Below, one piece after another: positions 45,323 through 55,211 of a stretch of DNA of 64,000 nucleotides. Numbering within the stretch: the stretch's first letter is position 1; each line of letters opens with the position of its first letter. The DNA lies in the NCBI GenBank assembly GCA_019636385.1, contig JAHBXT010000001.1, positions 930,001-994,000 on the forward strand, in the 5' to 3' direction. The DNA is from Pirellulaceae bacterium. GTDB taxonomy: Bacteria; Planctomycetota; Planctomycetia; Pirellulales; Pirellulaceae. Below the pieces are notes generated by a model. That model ran no database searches. It was not told where the DNA came from and worked only from the letters and a program-made list of their open reading frames with translations. The translations under genes and the position numbers were made by a program.

Positions 45323-48300
45323 AGATGACGACTTGGTTGAGATGAAAGGTGCCGTCACCATCCAAACCGATCTTAACGAATCTTGCCCGCGTTCCCGCCG
45401 GCAGGTCGACCGCATAGTTCTCGGCTGGTTCGACGCTCTTCCATACTTGCTGCCACTGCTGACCGTCGTCCGATATCCACACAGCCAAGTTTTTGGCCCG
45501 CGCATAAAACTGAGAATTACGACGATTCTCAATGGCGATGTGACCAACATGTCCGGATTCCGCTAGGCGAATTACAATCGCCGGAGAGGAACTGGACTGC
45601 TCGCTCGAATGGAAGGCAAACTCGCGCTTGGTTGCGTCCACGGCGCTGAGCAGCAGTGCCGAATGCTTCATCCAATGAGCCGGAAAATCGGCCGGGTAGG
45701 CGACCTCTGCCGCACGCGAAATCTCAATCAATTCGCCGTGATTGCGCAGCGGCCCTTGATCGGCCAGAGCCGTCTGCGTCCAACCGTCAATGACGACAGG
45801 CGTTGGAGCGTCCAGCGATGAAAGATAGGTAATCAAGTCCAGGAATTCGATTGGCGCAATGGTCTTGGCCAAACCTTCAGGCATCGAACTGGCTTTCAGA
45901 TCCGTCCGCCGCTCGATGCTGTCCATGGGCACGACAACCTCCTTGCCCTTGCCGTCCTGCGTGGCAACGCCCAATATCAATGCTTGCGGCGATTCGCGCA
46001 GAATGAAGCCGTTGATCACTTCACCGTCGACCGTCAGTACTTGAACTGTCTCGTAGCCCTTGGCAATTTCGGCGTTGGGATCCAGCGTGTGTCGAATTAT
46101 GTCTTCTTTGGAGAATCTCGCACCGACCATATCCAGGCGAGGGCCAAACTCCTGACCGGCATTACCGATGCGATGGCAACCGGCACACACACGCGAAAAC
46201 ACGACCTGGCCACGTCCAGCGTCACCACCTGAAATGCGCCCCAGGGCGCGCATGGCGGCACGGCGCTTGTGACCAGGCAGTTGTGGATCTTCGGCGTCCT
46301 TCAGCGGCTTGACCGCATCGCCACCGGGACCAGTCTGCAACTTGAAATCATCATAGTACCGGCGCAAATTGGGAGCATCTGCCAAAAAATCGCCACGTTG
46401 TAAAGCGGCGTCGACGTGCGGACGCAAAGCTTGCAAAGTATGCTCCAGCGTGTATTCGATCCAGTAATCCAGCGGATGCTGCGTGACTTCCAGAGCAGCC
46501 CGAGCTGCCTCGGCGGACTGCAGATAACTCAGGCCGCGCACCGCCTCCAGTCGCACTCTGGGCTCCGGATCATGGACGGCGCGCTTGAGCACCTGCAGTG
46601 TAGGCTCAAAGCGCAGGAACTCGTTGGACACGCAATGTACGGCCGCCGCCCGCGCCCGCATTTCGTCGCTCGCCAGGATGCGGTCCACCAGTTTTGGATC
46701 CAGTTGCCGGAAACTCTCTTGCAGCCACAGCGCCTCACACAATTTGTTGGGCGATGAGTCCGCGGCGGCGATCCAGCGATCGACAGCAGCTAGGACTTGG
46801 GGCTTGGGTCGGGCCCGCAATTCACGCCGCGCGCGATATCGAGTTCTCGGTTCATACTCTTCCAACTGCTCCAATAACACCTCGATGGATTGGCCGTGTT
46901 GTAACACCGGCTCGAGCAGTGGCTTCGGCCTGTAAACCAGGCGGTACATACGGCCGTGCTGATGATCGCGATTAGGATCGCGCTGCGAATATTGCATGTG
47001 TCCGATCAGCGCGTTGCACCAATCGCCAAACCAAATGGCTCCGTCGGGTCCTATTTGTGGATCGATAGGACGGAAGAAATTGTCAGTCGAGTCGATTAAG
47101 TCTTCGATTCGCTTGCCCGCGTAACCAGCGGTGTCAGGTTCATCGCCCACCTGGAAGCGCGTCAGCCCGTGCATGTTAATTACGCAGGCATAGATGAATT
47201 GTCCTTGTACCTCTTCGGGTAAATGTCGCGACAACAGGAATTCACTGCCGATAACCGGTCGCATGCCTTGATTATCAAAATTCGGTCGCAGGGTGCGTCG
47301 CTGCGGAACGTCGTAGCCGGATAGCGGACTGGACCAATGTTGCTGCGCTCCCGTGCCATCGCCGACGGTGCCCATGCCCCAGGGGTCAAATACCATGCAC
47401 CACGGATTGCCGTAGCCAGGTGTGCGAAAATACTGAAACCGCCAAGAAAGCGGGTCGAGCACGTAGACCCCCGACGGTCCTTTATTGCGAAACGGTCCCC
47501 AGGGCGTTTCCATGGTGGTGGACATGGCAATGCCTTCCAGCATGTACAACCGTCCACCGTGCGACCACTCCCAAGCTCCCATCGCGTGGTGCGTATCGTC
47601 GGTGGCAATGCCGTCAATGACCTGCGTTACTTCATCGGCGCGATCATCGCCGTCTGTATCGCGCAAAAAAATGATACGCGGTTCGTCTACAACCAGCACG
47701 CCATCTTGGTGAAACTCAAAACCGGTTGGACAAATCAACTTGTCATAGAAGGTCTTACAGACATCGGCCCGACCGTCGCCGTTGGTGTCTTCAAAGATCA
47801 ACAGCTTGTCGCCCGGTTTGGCAGCGCCCGGCAACCATTGAGGATAGTTCACCATGCAAGACACCCACAATCGACCTTTGGTGTCAAAAGCGATTTGCGT
47901 GGGGTTGGCCAACTCGGGAAATTCTCGTTCGGATGCAAATAATTGGACTTCGAAGCCCTCCGGTACCTTCATTTGCGCGATCGACTCTTCTGGCGTCGGA
48001 TACTGCAGCGTCTTAGGCTCGCGCTTATCGCGAAACCCATCATCGCGAGTACCGAACATGGTTTCGGGAATGAAAACTTCGCCGGTTTGCGAATCGTCGG
48101 GCTGGTCTGGCACCGGTCGGCCGGCCGCCAAGTCCCAGACGTACTGGTCGCGCACCGCCACCATCTTACGAATCTTCTGGTACTCGCCGGGAAAAGTTTG
48201 TGTGTCCCACGTGCGGCGTCCGCCGTATACGTACCAACCGTTTAGCATGCGATAATCTTGTGAGTGATACCACGATTTGTCATTCACCGCCGCCCGCACA

Positions 48301-50060
48301 CGTTCGATCACCGACACATCGGTACCCGTGGGATGTGGTGCAGAAAACAGTTGCTGGTCCATCTGCTGAGCAATCAGACGGTCGCCAGCTTGATTCAGAT
48401 GAATGCCGTTGATGGTAAATTGCTCGCCAACCCGATCAGCAAAGGCCTCTTGAGTGGGCGTAAATAAGTCGATGTAGGGAACGTTCAACTGCTGTGCCAG
48501 AGACTCGATTGCTTCAGCATATTTAGCCAGCACGGCATTTTGAGATTGGCCAGCCGGCAGTAGTTCATTGTTGGTTTGTTCATAGGCGATGGGGCTGACC
48601 AGGATGAAGCGCACGGGGCGATCGGGCTTGGCAAAGTCGGCTTGTTTCTTGGCGATCCAATTGCGGTAGTTTTGTTTGAATTGGTCGATAACAGCCGGCG
48701 CATCGCCTGCAAAATGCTCATTGAAACCGAAGCAGCAAATAAACAGTTCGGGTCCGAACTCAACTAAGGGATCGTCGATCGTCGTATAGTTGTCTGGCCG
48801 CTGTTGATTGCCAACTTCATCGGCCGGCCAACCGAAATTGCGAAACACAAGTTGCTTGTCGGAAAACCGTGTGTGCAACAGCGACTCGAAATACCCGAAC
48901 AGGTTCATACGCTCGGCCAAACCACCGCCAACCAGCGCGATTCGTTCGTTTTGACGAGGCTCGAAGTTTGCGCTGCCGTCAGCCGGATCTGGCTGCGTGA
49001 ATTGAGGCCGAAACCTCCAGTCGGGCGATCCCGGTGGGTCTGGTGCACGGGGGCTTTTGCCCAGACCGAAGTCGGCTGGCTTCAAATTCAATTCTGCAAA
49101 GTAGTCCTTGTCGCGAATGAAACCATAAAACGATGGGTAAAACGGATCGACGTAAGCCACATCGGCCTCAGCGGGCACTGCGCGGCCGGTCAGGTAATAG
49201 GCGGCGTTGACAATCAGTCGCCTCAGATTTTCGTCCACAAAATCTACCGACGCCCCGGCCGTAGTGCAGAACGCGCGGCCCTGTGTGCGGCCGTTTGGGC
49301 TCGTGTACCGGTGCAACCAGGCTAGCGGTTGCATGGGATCATTTTTCTTTCCACTGACGTTGGGTGACTGAGGATCAAGCGACTGCGTCACTGCGCCACG
49401 CAACAATACTTCATCCGACTCGGTCAGGTGAATCACGCCATATACGTCGGAAGGTGCAAAGAACTGTTTGACTGAGCGTAAGATGGGATGACTCTCTTTA
49501 CCGGGTTCGAGTACGCTTCGCGCCCCTTGGACCTTGTGAGTCCCGTGATGGCTAACCCATGTTTCGCCTAACACCTTCAGCCCAAATTGGTCATACGGCA
49601 ATCCACCAAAATCGCCCTGGCCAGTAAACGCATGAGTTGCTGTCCGCGTTCCGATAACCGGCTTGCCAGCGTTCAGAAAATCGGTGATATAACGCGCGTC
49701 AGCCGCAGTGGGGGTGCGAAATCGAGTGCCAATCAGCATCAGATCGGCGGTAGCCAGCGTCTCCCAACCGCTAATGCCAGCGCTGTTGTTGGGGTCGATG
49801 TAGGCGGCTCCGTCTGGCCCCAAGGCGAACAGCACAGTACATCGGAAGCCGTGCCTCTGGCTCAGCAATTTGGCCAACATCGGCATCGACTCTTCCGTGC
49901 GATACTCTTCGTCACCTGCAACTAGCACAATATGTTTGGCGTTCTGGGCACCTGATGGCGGTATAAATTCCAGACGATCGGCGGGAGAGCATTCAGCGAT
50001 AGTTACCCACGTCAGACCGACGGCCAGGGCTATCGACAACAGCAAAGAACAGCGTTTCAT
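45309..50060 (-). CDS. Giant exported PVC-type dehydrogenase with ThuA, SGNH, HEAT and cytochrome c domains
   Basis: The 1583-residue product has a signal peptide and, in order, a ThuA-like region (about 30-270, LVAGDEEYRTEES), an SGNH-hydrolase-like region (about 370-610; the usual GDS is GGG in ALVGGGLAERMN), the planctomycete PVC-dehydrogenase beta-propeller (about 690-1000, VPEGFEVQLFASE), HEAT-like repeats (about 1060-1230), a cytochrome c domain with CAGCH (1292-1296), and a C-terminal discoidin-like domain (about 1440-1583). ATG 50058-50060 has GAGG upstream. Many planctomycetes carry similar genes for breaking down complex glycans; the substrate is unknown. Confidence 0.9.
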   Translation of the reverse strand: MKRCSLLLSIALAVGLTWVTIAECSPADRLEFIPPSGAQNAKHIVLVAGDEEYRTEESMPMLAKLLSQRHGFRCTVLFALGPDGAAYIDPNNSAGISGWETLATADLMLIGTRFRTPTAADARYITDFLNAGKPVIGTRTATHAFTGQGDFGGLPYDQFGLKVLGETWVSHHGTHKVQGARSVLEPGKESHPILRSVKQFFAPSDVYGVIHLTESDEVLLRGAVTQSLDPQSPNVSGKKNDPMQPLAWLHRYTSPNGRTQGRAFCTTAGASVDFVDENLRRLIVNAAYYLTGRAVPAEADVAYVDPFYPSFYGFIRDKDYFAELNLKPADFGLGKSPRAPDPPGSPDWRFRPQFTQPDPADGSANFEPRQNERIALVGGGLAERMNLFGYFESLLHTRFSDKQLVFRNFGWPADEVGNQQRPDNYTTIDDPLVEFGPELFICCFGFNEHFAGDAPAVIDQFKQNYRNWIAKKQADFAKPDRPVRFILVSPIAYEQTNNELLPAGQSQNAVLAKYAEAIESLAQQLNVPYIDLFTPTQEAFADRVGEQFTINGIHLNQAGDRLIAQQMDQQLFSAPHPTGTDVSVIERVRAAVNDKSWYHSQDYRMLNGWYVYGGRRTWDTQTFPGEYQKIRKMVAVRDQYVWDLAAGRPVPDQPDDSQTGEVFIPETMFGTRDDGFRDKREPKTLQYPTPEESIAQMKVPEGFEVQLFASEREFPELANPTQIAFDTKGRLWVSCMVNYPQWLPGAAKPGDKLLIFEDTNGDGRADVCKTFYDKLICPTGFEFHQDGVLVVDEPRIIFLRDTDGDDRADEVTQVIDGIATDDTHHAMGAWEWSHGGRLYMLEGIAMSTTMETPWGPFRNKGPSGVYVLDPLSWRFQYFRTPGYGNPWCMVFDPWGMGTVGDGTGAQQHWSSPLSGYDVPQRRTLRPNFDNQGMRPVIGSEFLLSRHLPEEVQGQFIYACVINMHGLTRFQVGDEPDTAGYAGKRIEDLIDSTDNFFRPIDPQIGPDGAIWFGDWCNALIGHMQYSQRDPNRDHQHGRMYRLVYRPKPLLEPVLQHGQSIEVLLEQLEEYEPRTRYRARRELRARPKPQVLAAVDRWIAAADSSPNKLCEALWLQESFRQLDPKLVDRILASDEMRARAAAVHCVSNEFLRFEPTLQVLKRAVHDPEPRVRLEAVRGLSYLQSAEAARAALEVTQHPLDYWIEYTLEHTLQALRPHVDAALQRGDFLADAPNLRRYYDDFKLQTGPGGDAVKPLKDAEDPQLPGHKRRAAMRALGRISGGDAGRGQVVFSRVCAGCHRIGNAGQEFGPRLDMVGARFSKEDIIRHTLDPNAEIAKGYETVQVLTVDGEVINGFILRESPQALILGVATQDGKGKEVVVPMDSIERRTDLKASSMPEGLAKTIAPIEFLDLITYLSSLDAPTPVVIDGWTQTALADQGPLRNHGELIEISRAAEVAYPADFPAHWMKHSALLLSAVDATKREFAFHSSEQSSSSPAIVIRLAESGHVGHIAIENRRNSQFYARAKNLAVWISDDGQQWQQVWKSVEPAENYAVDLPAGTRARFVKIGLDGDGTFHLNQVVIYGKR

Positions 50061-50498
50061 GGGCCTCAAACACCTGTGCAGGAAGGACAACCACTTGGGG
50101 GATAGTTCGCGGAGCAACAATAGTACTCGAAGTGCCCAAGGATTCCCAGCAGCGGATCGCCCGCCTGGCCAAGCGTCGCGGCGGCTCGCAAGAATGGAAA
50201 ATGGCTTGGATACAGCCTCGATGGTGGGGAAAATGGTTCGGAGTTGCTGGTAGAGGCCGCTGCGGGTGCAGCCGCAGTTACTGCCCACTGCGTTTCATGA
50301 GGGATTTGCATTGGGAAATCGCGCTTAGGCTTGCGGTTTTTGGTCGGTTGACTCAAACTATCTGGCGGGCTTGTCAGCATCCTACGTAGCTCCGTTCGCC
50401 AGAACGTGGATCCGACTTTCTCGCTGATTTGTAGCCACGTTCACCTGAACGTGGTGGCATCCTGCATCCCTCCGTCCTTTTTTGTGGAAATCAATGCC
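50061..50498. other. Divergent intergenic region with palindromic repeats
   Basis: This space lies between the giant cytochrome gene and the acyl-CoA dehydrogenase gene and should hold promoters for both. It contains the repeats listed at 50393-50454; no gene is seen. Confidence 0.4.
50393..50454. repeat. Two palindromic repeats of the GTAGCTACGTTC family
   Basis: cgttc-gcca-gaacg (50393-50406) is a small hairpin with loop gcca, and ccacgttc-acct-gaacgtgg (50435-50454) is a perfect 8-bp stem with loop acct. Both follow GTAGC motifs. Two copies side by side, in one spacer. Confidence 0.75.
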
Positions 50499-52571
50499 AT
50501 GTCCCAAGCCACTCAAGAACGTCCACCGGTTAAGTCCAAATCCCAAGATGACAAGGCAGGCTCGGATGCGATTTCGCTCATATTGGCTCAAGCTGGCCGA
50601 ACTGCCGAAGAGATCGCTTCATTGGCGACACTGGATGATGCCGATCGCGCCGCTGAGCAGCAGTTCTCGGGCGAGGCACCTACGCTGACAACGCTGTTTG
50701 GCAACCTGCGGGCCACAGAACTGGACGCGGGCAGTTTTAGTCCTGCTCCGGACGTAGCCGAAGCCATGGCGGCCTGCCTGGAATTCGTGGTTCAACGCAA
50801 GAAAGACGGCACGCTTTTGGATCATCAGAAGATGCTGTTCCACGATGACACTCTAGCTGGCCTGGCTCAACGCGGATTCTTTGGTCTGGCCATTCCCAAA
50901 GAGTATGCTGGCAGTGGAGCCAAACTGGGTGACTTGGGACCACTGTTGCGGGCGTTGACTTTGGTGCATCCCGATTTGGCTGTGATGTTTGAAGTCCACA
51001 ACTTCTTGGGACCGGTCACGCCGCTGTTGGACTTCGGCACAGAGGAACAGAAACAATACTACCTGCCTCGCATGGCCCGTGGGGAATTGCTGGGCTCCTT
51101 TGCATTGACCGAACCCGGCGTGGGGGCCGATCCCAGCCGCCTATCGCTGACCGCTCGGCGCGACGGCGATCGCTATTTAGTCTCCGGAGTCAAATGGCCC
51201 ATCACCAACGTGGTCTACGGAGGACTGTGCGTACTGATTCTGAAGATCGAAGGCGATGGACTGCCCAAGGGTCGCGACTCGGCCATGCTGCTGTTTGAAA
51301 CGCCCAAGGCTGACAATGAAAACTTCCGTATGATACGCAACCGGTTGTGCGCATTTGACTATCTATGGAATGCGAGATTCCGACTGACCGACTGCCCCGT
51401 CCCGGCCAAGAACCTACTTGGTCCTGCCGGACGCGGACTGGCTCAAGCCTTTAGCTCGCTGGCCAAGGGCCGTGGTGGCATTTGCGTCAATAGCGCGGCC
51501 AAAATCTTCCGCTTGCTGGCCCAGTTGATCCAAGACCCCGAAGTCATCGAGAAGAAGTCCGAAAATACGCTGCGCAACGGGCATGGCGGGTGGACCTCGT
51601 TCCGCAGTACGTTTGGCAAGCCCATCGGCAATGCACCGCGCATTCAAACATGGATGGGGCGGGCGATTTGCCACGCGCTGGCCAGTCGAGTCCTGGGCGA
51701 TGTCTGCTTCCGCTTGGCAGCCAATAACGTGCGCGACGAGTCGATGGGCATGATCGCCAAGGTGTTTGCCAGCAAGGCGCTGTTGGAAACTGCGATTCAC
51801 GCTTACCAGATTCAGGGGGGGCGAGCTGTTCACCTGGACGAGCGACGATATAACGTTCGTCGCAGCGGTGAAGCCGCCGGTCAGGATGAAAACCTGATCG
51901 AGAACTACATCGGCGAGAACATGCACGAGTTCGCGATTGCCACGGTGTACGAAGGCCCCAATCCAGTGCTGGCCGATGTGGGGGCTCCCAACGCGATGAC
52001 TCGCGACGTCCGCACCAAGTATTTGGAACCGATCGGATTGGCCGAGGCGAAGGGCGGCTTGGGCCTGATCGCTAAGGCCAAGTTCGGCCTGTTTATCGCC
52101 AAAACGGTCATAGGTTCGTTCAATCCGCGGGTGGGGTCACTCGACGGCGTGCGGCACATGACACCGCTGAAGGAACGGTTGATCCGCCGCGGCCTGCGAC
52201 GCAATCGAGCGCTGGGCCGCAAAATCCTGCTGATCATCGCCCGCTATCAGAAGAACTTTATGGACCAAAGCTTTCTGCTTGGCGACGAGGGCGGTGTGTT
52301 TGATCAGTTGAGCGTCTCCACCGCAGCCATGTGCTACGCGATCGCCCTGGACAAGACGCAGCCCGAGTACGCTCAGGTCGCCGAAGCCTTGGATATGGAG
52401 GCCACGCTGATGTCCAAGAGTCGCGCGCCATCGCCAGACTTGTACCGGCTGTGGGCTGAGATCGGTCAAAAGGTCATGGACCCCAGCAGCGTTCTGTACC
52501 GCGATCTAATTGCCGATGTTCAAGTTAGCCGCATTCCGCTGGATCCACGCCACGTCAGCCGTTACATCTAA
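50499..52571 (+). CDS. Acyl-CoA dehydrogenase family protein
   Basis: The 690-residue flavoenzyme oxidises an acyl-CoA to the enoyl form. It has ACAD motifs: a helical N-terminus, GLAIPKEYAGSG, the FAD-binding LTEPGVGADPS (usual form A-x-TEP-x-AGSD), and a C-terminal extension of about 150 residues (RRNRALGRKIL, then helical), making it longer than the standard 380-400 residues and closer to FadE-type long-chain enzymes of about 800. ATG 50499 is the natural start. An enoyl-CoA hydratase gene follows 211 bases later on the same strand. Confidence 0.9.
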   Translation: MSQATQERPPVKSKSQDDKAGSDAISLILAQAGRTAEEIASLATLDDADRAAEQQFSGEAPTLTTLFGNLRATELDAGSFSPAPDVAEAMAACLEFVVQRKKDGTLLDHQKMLFHDDTLAGLAQRGFFGLAIPKEYAGSGAKLGDLGPLLRALTLVHPDLAVMFEVHNFLGPVTPLLDFGTEEQKQYYLPRMARGELLGSFALTEPGVGADPSRLSLTARRDGDRYLVSGVKWPITNVVYGGLCVLILKIEGDGLPKGRDSAMLLFETPKADNENFRMIRNRLCAFDYLWNARFRLTDCPVPAKNLLGPAGRGLAQAFSSLAKGRGGICVNSAAKIFRLLAQLIQDPEVIEKKSENTLRNGHGGWTSFRSTFGKPIGNAPRIQTWMGRAICHALASRVLGDVCFRLAANNVRDESMGMIAKVFASKALLETAIHAYQIQGGRAVHLDERRYNVRRSGEAAGQDENLIENYIGENMHEFAIATVYEGPNPVLADVGAPNAMTRDVRTKYLEPIGLAEAKGGLGLIAKAKFGLFIAKTVIGSFNPRVGSLDGVRHMTPLKERLIRRGLRRNRALGRKILLIIARYQKNFMDQSFLLGDEGGVFDQLSVSTAAMCYAIALDKTQPEYAQVAEALDMEATLMSKSRAPSPDLYRLWAEIGQKVMDPSSVLYRDLIADVQVSRIPLDPRHVSRYI

Positions 52572-52580
52572 TGGCTCAAG

Positions 52581-52604
52581 GTAGCTACGTTTGCTGGAAT
52601 GTTG
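52581..52604. repeat. Degenerate copy of the GTAGCTACGTTC repeat
   Basis: gtagctacgtttgctggaatgttg differs at a few positions from the 50.4-kb copy (gtagct-cgttcgcc-agaacgtgg). Only one arm pair is recognisable. It lies just after the acyl-CoA dehydrogenase stop. Confidence 0.5.
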
Positions 52605-52782
52605 AGGCGTTTGAAAAACGCAGGGTGGGACAAACTGGGCCGATGTAATCCTGTGCCTGCACATTCCAGAGTACGCGCGGGCTACGAAGGCCTCTCAAAA
52701 GTAACTAGTTCGGCCTAGTGCCGGCCCGCCCTCTTCACCGGCAGCCATAGATCCAGACGAAGCACCAGACGGAGAACTTGAA

Positions 52783-53556
52783 TTGTCAGACCAGATTTTG
52801 ATTCAGAGCGATCGACCGGGCATAGCCCTGGTTACACTGAATCGTCCTGAACGGCGTAATGCCTTGTCCATTGCGTTGATGACGCAGTTGATCGCCCAGC
52901 TCGAAGCATTGGCCGAAGATGGTCAAACACGAGTCGTCATACTGCGCGGTGCCGGTCCGGTGTTCTGCGCCGGGTTGGATTTGGCTGAAGCACAAGATCG
53001 CGATCTAGTGGGTCAGTCAGCCCGGTGTGTTGCGCAGACGCTCAGCACGCTTCGCTACTCCAGCCTGGTGACCATCGCTGCCCTGCAGGGCGGTGCCTAC
53101 GCTGGAGGCGCGGGCGTCATCGCCGCTTGCGACATGGCCGTGGGGACAACCGATTGTCAAATTGGCTTTCCGGAAGCTCGTCGTGGTCTTTTGCCCGCTC
53201 TGATCAGCGATGTACTACGGACCAAACTGCGCGAAGGCGACTTGAGCGAGTTATTTTTAGTCGGCGAGCCGATCACAGCCCAGCGTGCACATGCGATCGG
53301 TCTGTTGCAACGCATAGTCGAGCCGTCGCAGTTGCTCAGTGAAGCCCAACGATTAGCGGCTGGCGTATTGGCCGGAGGCCCCCAAACCATACGTGATACA
53401 AAGAAGCTCCTGCATCACTGCTATGGCCATCATGCGCCCCAGGCCGATCAAGCCAGCAGTTCCATTGACGAACATCTCAAGGCGCGTTTCAGCGCCGAAG
53501 CCGCCGAAGGACTGCAAGCCTTTCTAGACAAGCGCCCGCCAGCCTGGATGCAATAA
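52783..53556 (+). CDS. Enoyl-CoA hydratase/isomerase family protein
   Basis: The 257-residue crotonase-fold protein begins at a TTG with GGAGAAC eight bases upstream. It has the oxyanion-hole segments FCAGLDLAEA and GGAYAGGAGVIAACD, and the second catalytic glutamate in FPEARRGLLPAL. The first glutamate expected of true hydratases (in the GGGxE position) is a valine here, so isomerase or another crotonase activity is as likely as hydration. It follows the acyl-CoA dehydrogenase gene and may work with it in fatty-acid breakdown. Confidence 0.88.
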   Translation: MSDQILIQSDRPGIALVTLNRPERRNALSIALMTQLIAQLEALAEDGQTRVVILRGAGPVFCAGLDLAEAQDRDLVGQSARCVAQTLSTLRYSSLVTIAALQGGAYAGGAGVIAACDMAVGTTDCQIGFPEARRGLLPALISDVLRTKLREGDLSELFLVGEPITAQRAHAIGLLQRIVEPSQLLSEAQRLAAGVLAGGPQTIRDTKKLLHHCYGHHAPQADQASSSIDEHLKARFSAEAAEGLQAFLDKRPPAWMQ

Positions 53557-53649
53557 CCGCGCAGGTGGTCGCTCTTGGGTAACAGCTCTCGCTCTCCGCA
53601 GGCCCACCGCTTACCTAAGCAGATGTTGGCGTGAATGGTTACGTTTGTT

Positions 53650-54828
53650 TCAGCCGACCTCGGCCGCTCCCGCGCGTCGCGATCCGCTGTACAGCTCATA
53701 CTCCAACAGCCGACAGTCGATCTGCGCAGACTGAAATTCCAGGCGGCGCTTAGTCCGCAGGCCCACGCATTTGGCCAAGTTTAAATTGCCGGTAAACACG
53801 TAGCCCCAGCTATCGGCACATCGCTGCTTGAAGAAGTCGCCGATCTGCGCATAGGTCTGCTTTAGTTCCTGCTCTTCGCCCAAGCGACTACCATACTCCG
53901 GGTTAAACATCACCACCATCGGTCGCTTGTTGGGCAACGGCGTATCATAAAAATCGCGAGTCTCAAACTGGATGACATCGCCCACGCCAGCGGCCTGAGC
54001 GTTGGCCCGCGCTGTTTCAATCGCTTGAGGGCTGATATCGCTGGCATAGATACAGTTGCTGGCAGCTGCCACGATTTGCTGACCAATGCTGGTCTGTTCT
54101 GCCCGCAATCGTTGAGGATCGTAGCCCACCACATGTTCGACAGCATAGTGCTGGCGGAACAGACCCGGCACGCGCTGCGTCAACATCAATGCGGCTTCGA
54201 TGGCCAGCGTCCCTGAACCGCACATGGGATTGACCAGCGGCATGGTAGGTTCCCAACGTGACGCCATGAGAATCGCCGCCGCCAGCGACTCCATCATGGG
54301 AGCTTTGCCGGGCAGACGACGATAACCGTGTTTGGCCAACGACGGTCCGGATGTGTCTAAGAACAACTCCGCATGGGCTCCCTGCCAATACAGATAGACC
54401 ACCGCGCCCACCGGTTCGGAGCCACAGTCCGGACGTCGCCCCGTTTGTTCGCGTAGCCGATCGACGATGGCATCCTTGATCTTCACGTTCGGGAACATCG
54501 TCGAGCGGACAGTTGGATGCGACACAAAGCTGCTGACGCTAAAGTAGCCATCGCTCGGCAGGATATCCTCCCACGGAATCTTATGCACGGTGCGGTACAG
54601 TTGCTCTGGATGGTTGCAAGCGAATTTCTTGAGCGAAAACAGGACATGGCTGGCACATCGCAGTCGAACGTTTAGTGCGATGCAGTCATTCAGCGAACCC
54701 GTTAGCTCGACTCCTGCCAAAATTGTCGCGGTTGGTTGATAACCAAGTCTGCTGACTTCCTGGTGCAACCATGGCGCAAGTCCGCGCTGACAGGTTATGA
54801 GTATTTTGCCTGATTGCTGAAAATCCAC
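53650..54828 (-). CDS. THUMP-domain 23S rRNA/tRNA guanine-N2 methyltransferase (RlmL/TrmN-like)
   Basis: The 392-residue product has a THUMP-type N-terminus (KILITCQRGLAPWLHQEV; LRCASHVLFSLKKF) and a methyltransferase domain with the SAM motif NPMCGSGTLAIEAAL and a motif-IV segment NPEYGSRLGEE. In the family motif IV is usually NPPYG; here the second Pro is Glu (N309-P-E-Y312), so the base-flipping pocket may be altered. Family members methylate guanine N2 in rRNA or tRNA. I chose GTG 54826-54828 because AAGGAG lies nine bases upstream and the homology starts there; the frame extends to 55047. Confidence 0.85.
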   Translation of the reverse strand: MDFQQSGKILITCQRGLAPWLHQEVSRLGYQPTATILAGVELTGSLNDCIALNVRLRCASHVLFSLKKFACNHPEQLYRTVHKIPWEDILPSDGYFSVSSFVSHPTVRSTMFPNVKIKDAIVDRLREQTGRRPDCGSEPVGAVVYLYWQGAHAELFLDTSGPSLAKHGYRRLPGKAPMMESLAAAILMASRWEPTMPLVNPMCGSGTLAIEAALMLTQRVPGLFRQHYAVEHVVGYDPQRLRAEQTSIGQQIVAAASNCIYASDISPQAIETARANAQAAGVGDVIQFETRDFYDTPLPNKRPMVVMFNPEYGSRLGEEQELKQTYAQIGDFFKQRCADSWGYVFTGNLNLAKCVGLRTKRRLEFQSAQIDCRLLEYELYSGSRRAGAAEVG

Positions 54829-55211
54829 CGCCGGAGACTCCTTGCGAGTATTAATGCAACCAGCAATTGCCAAAGTCCGCAGAATCGTCACAAGCCGATT
54901 CGCCGCTACATGCTGCTTGAGGGTGCTGTGGTATCTGCCCACGAATCCATCGCCTGCCGATTCGCAGTGCCTGGGTCGAACTAGGGTTTGTGCGAGCCGA
55001 AAATCCAGGTTCGCTAGTACGGTAATTTGATCTCCATGGCAAATCAATCCAAAACACGGTCGCTTGGCTCACCAGAACCAGATGCCAAACCTGCTCCCTC
55101 GTTTTGCCATGATCCTTTGCAGGGCTCCGGTTTCGTTGGAACCATCATAGACACATTTACCCTAACCTGTTCATCAAGAACCACTTTTCACCAACAAGAA
55201 ATTGAACGACC

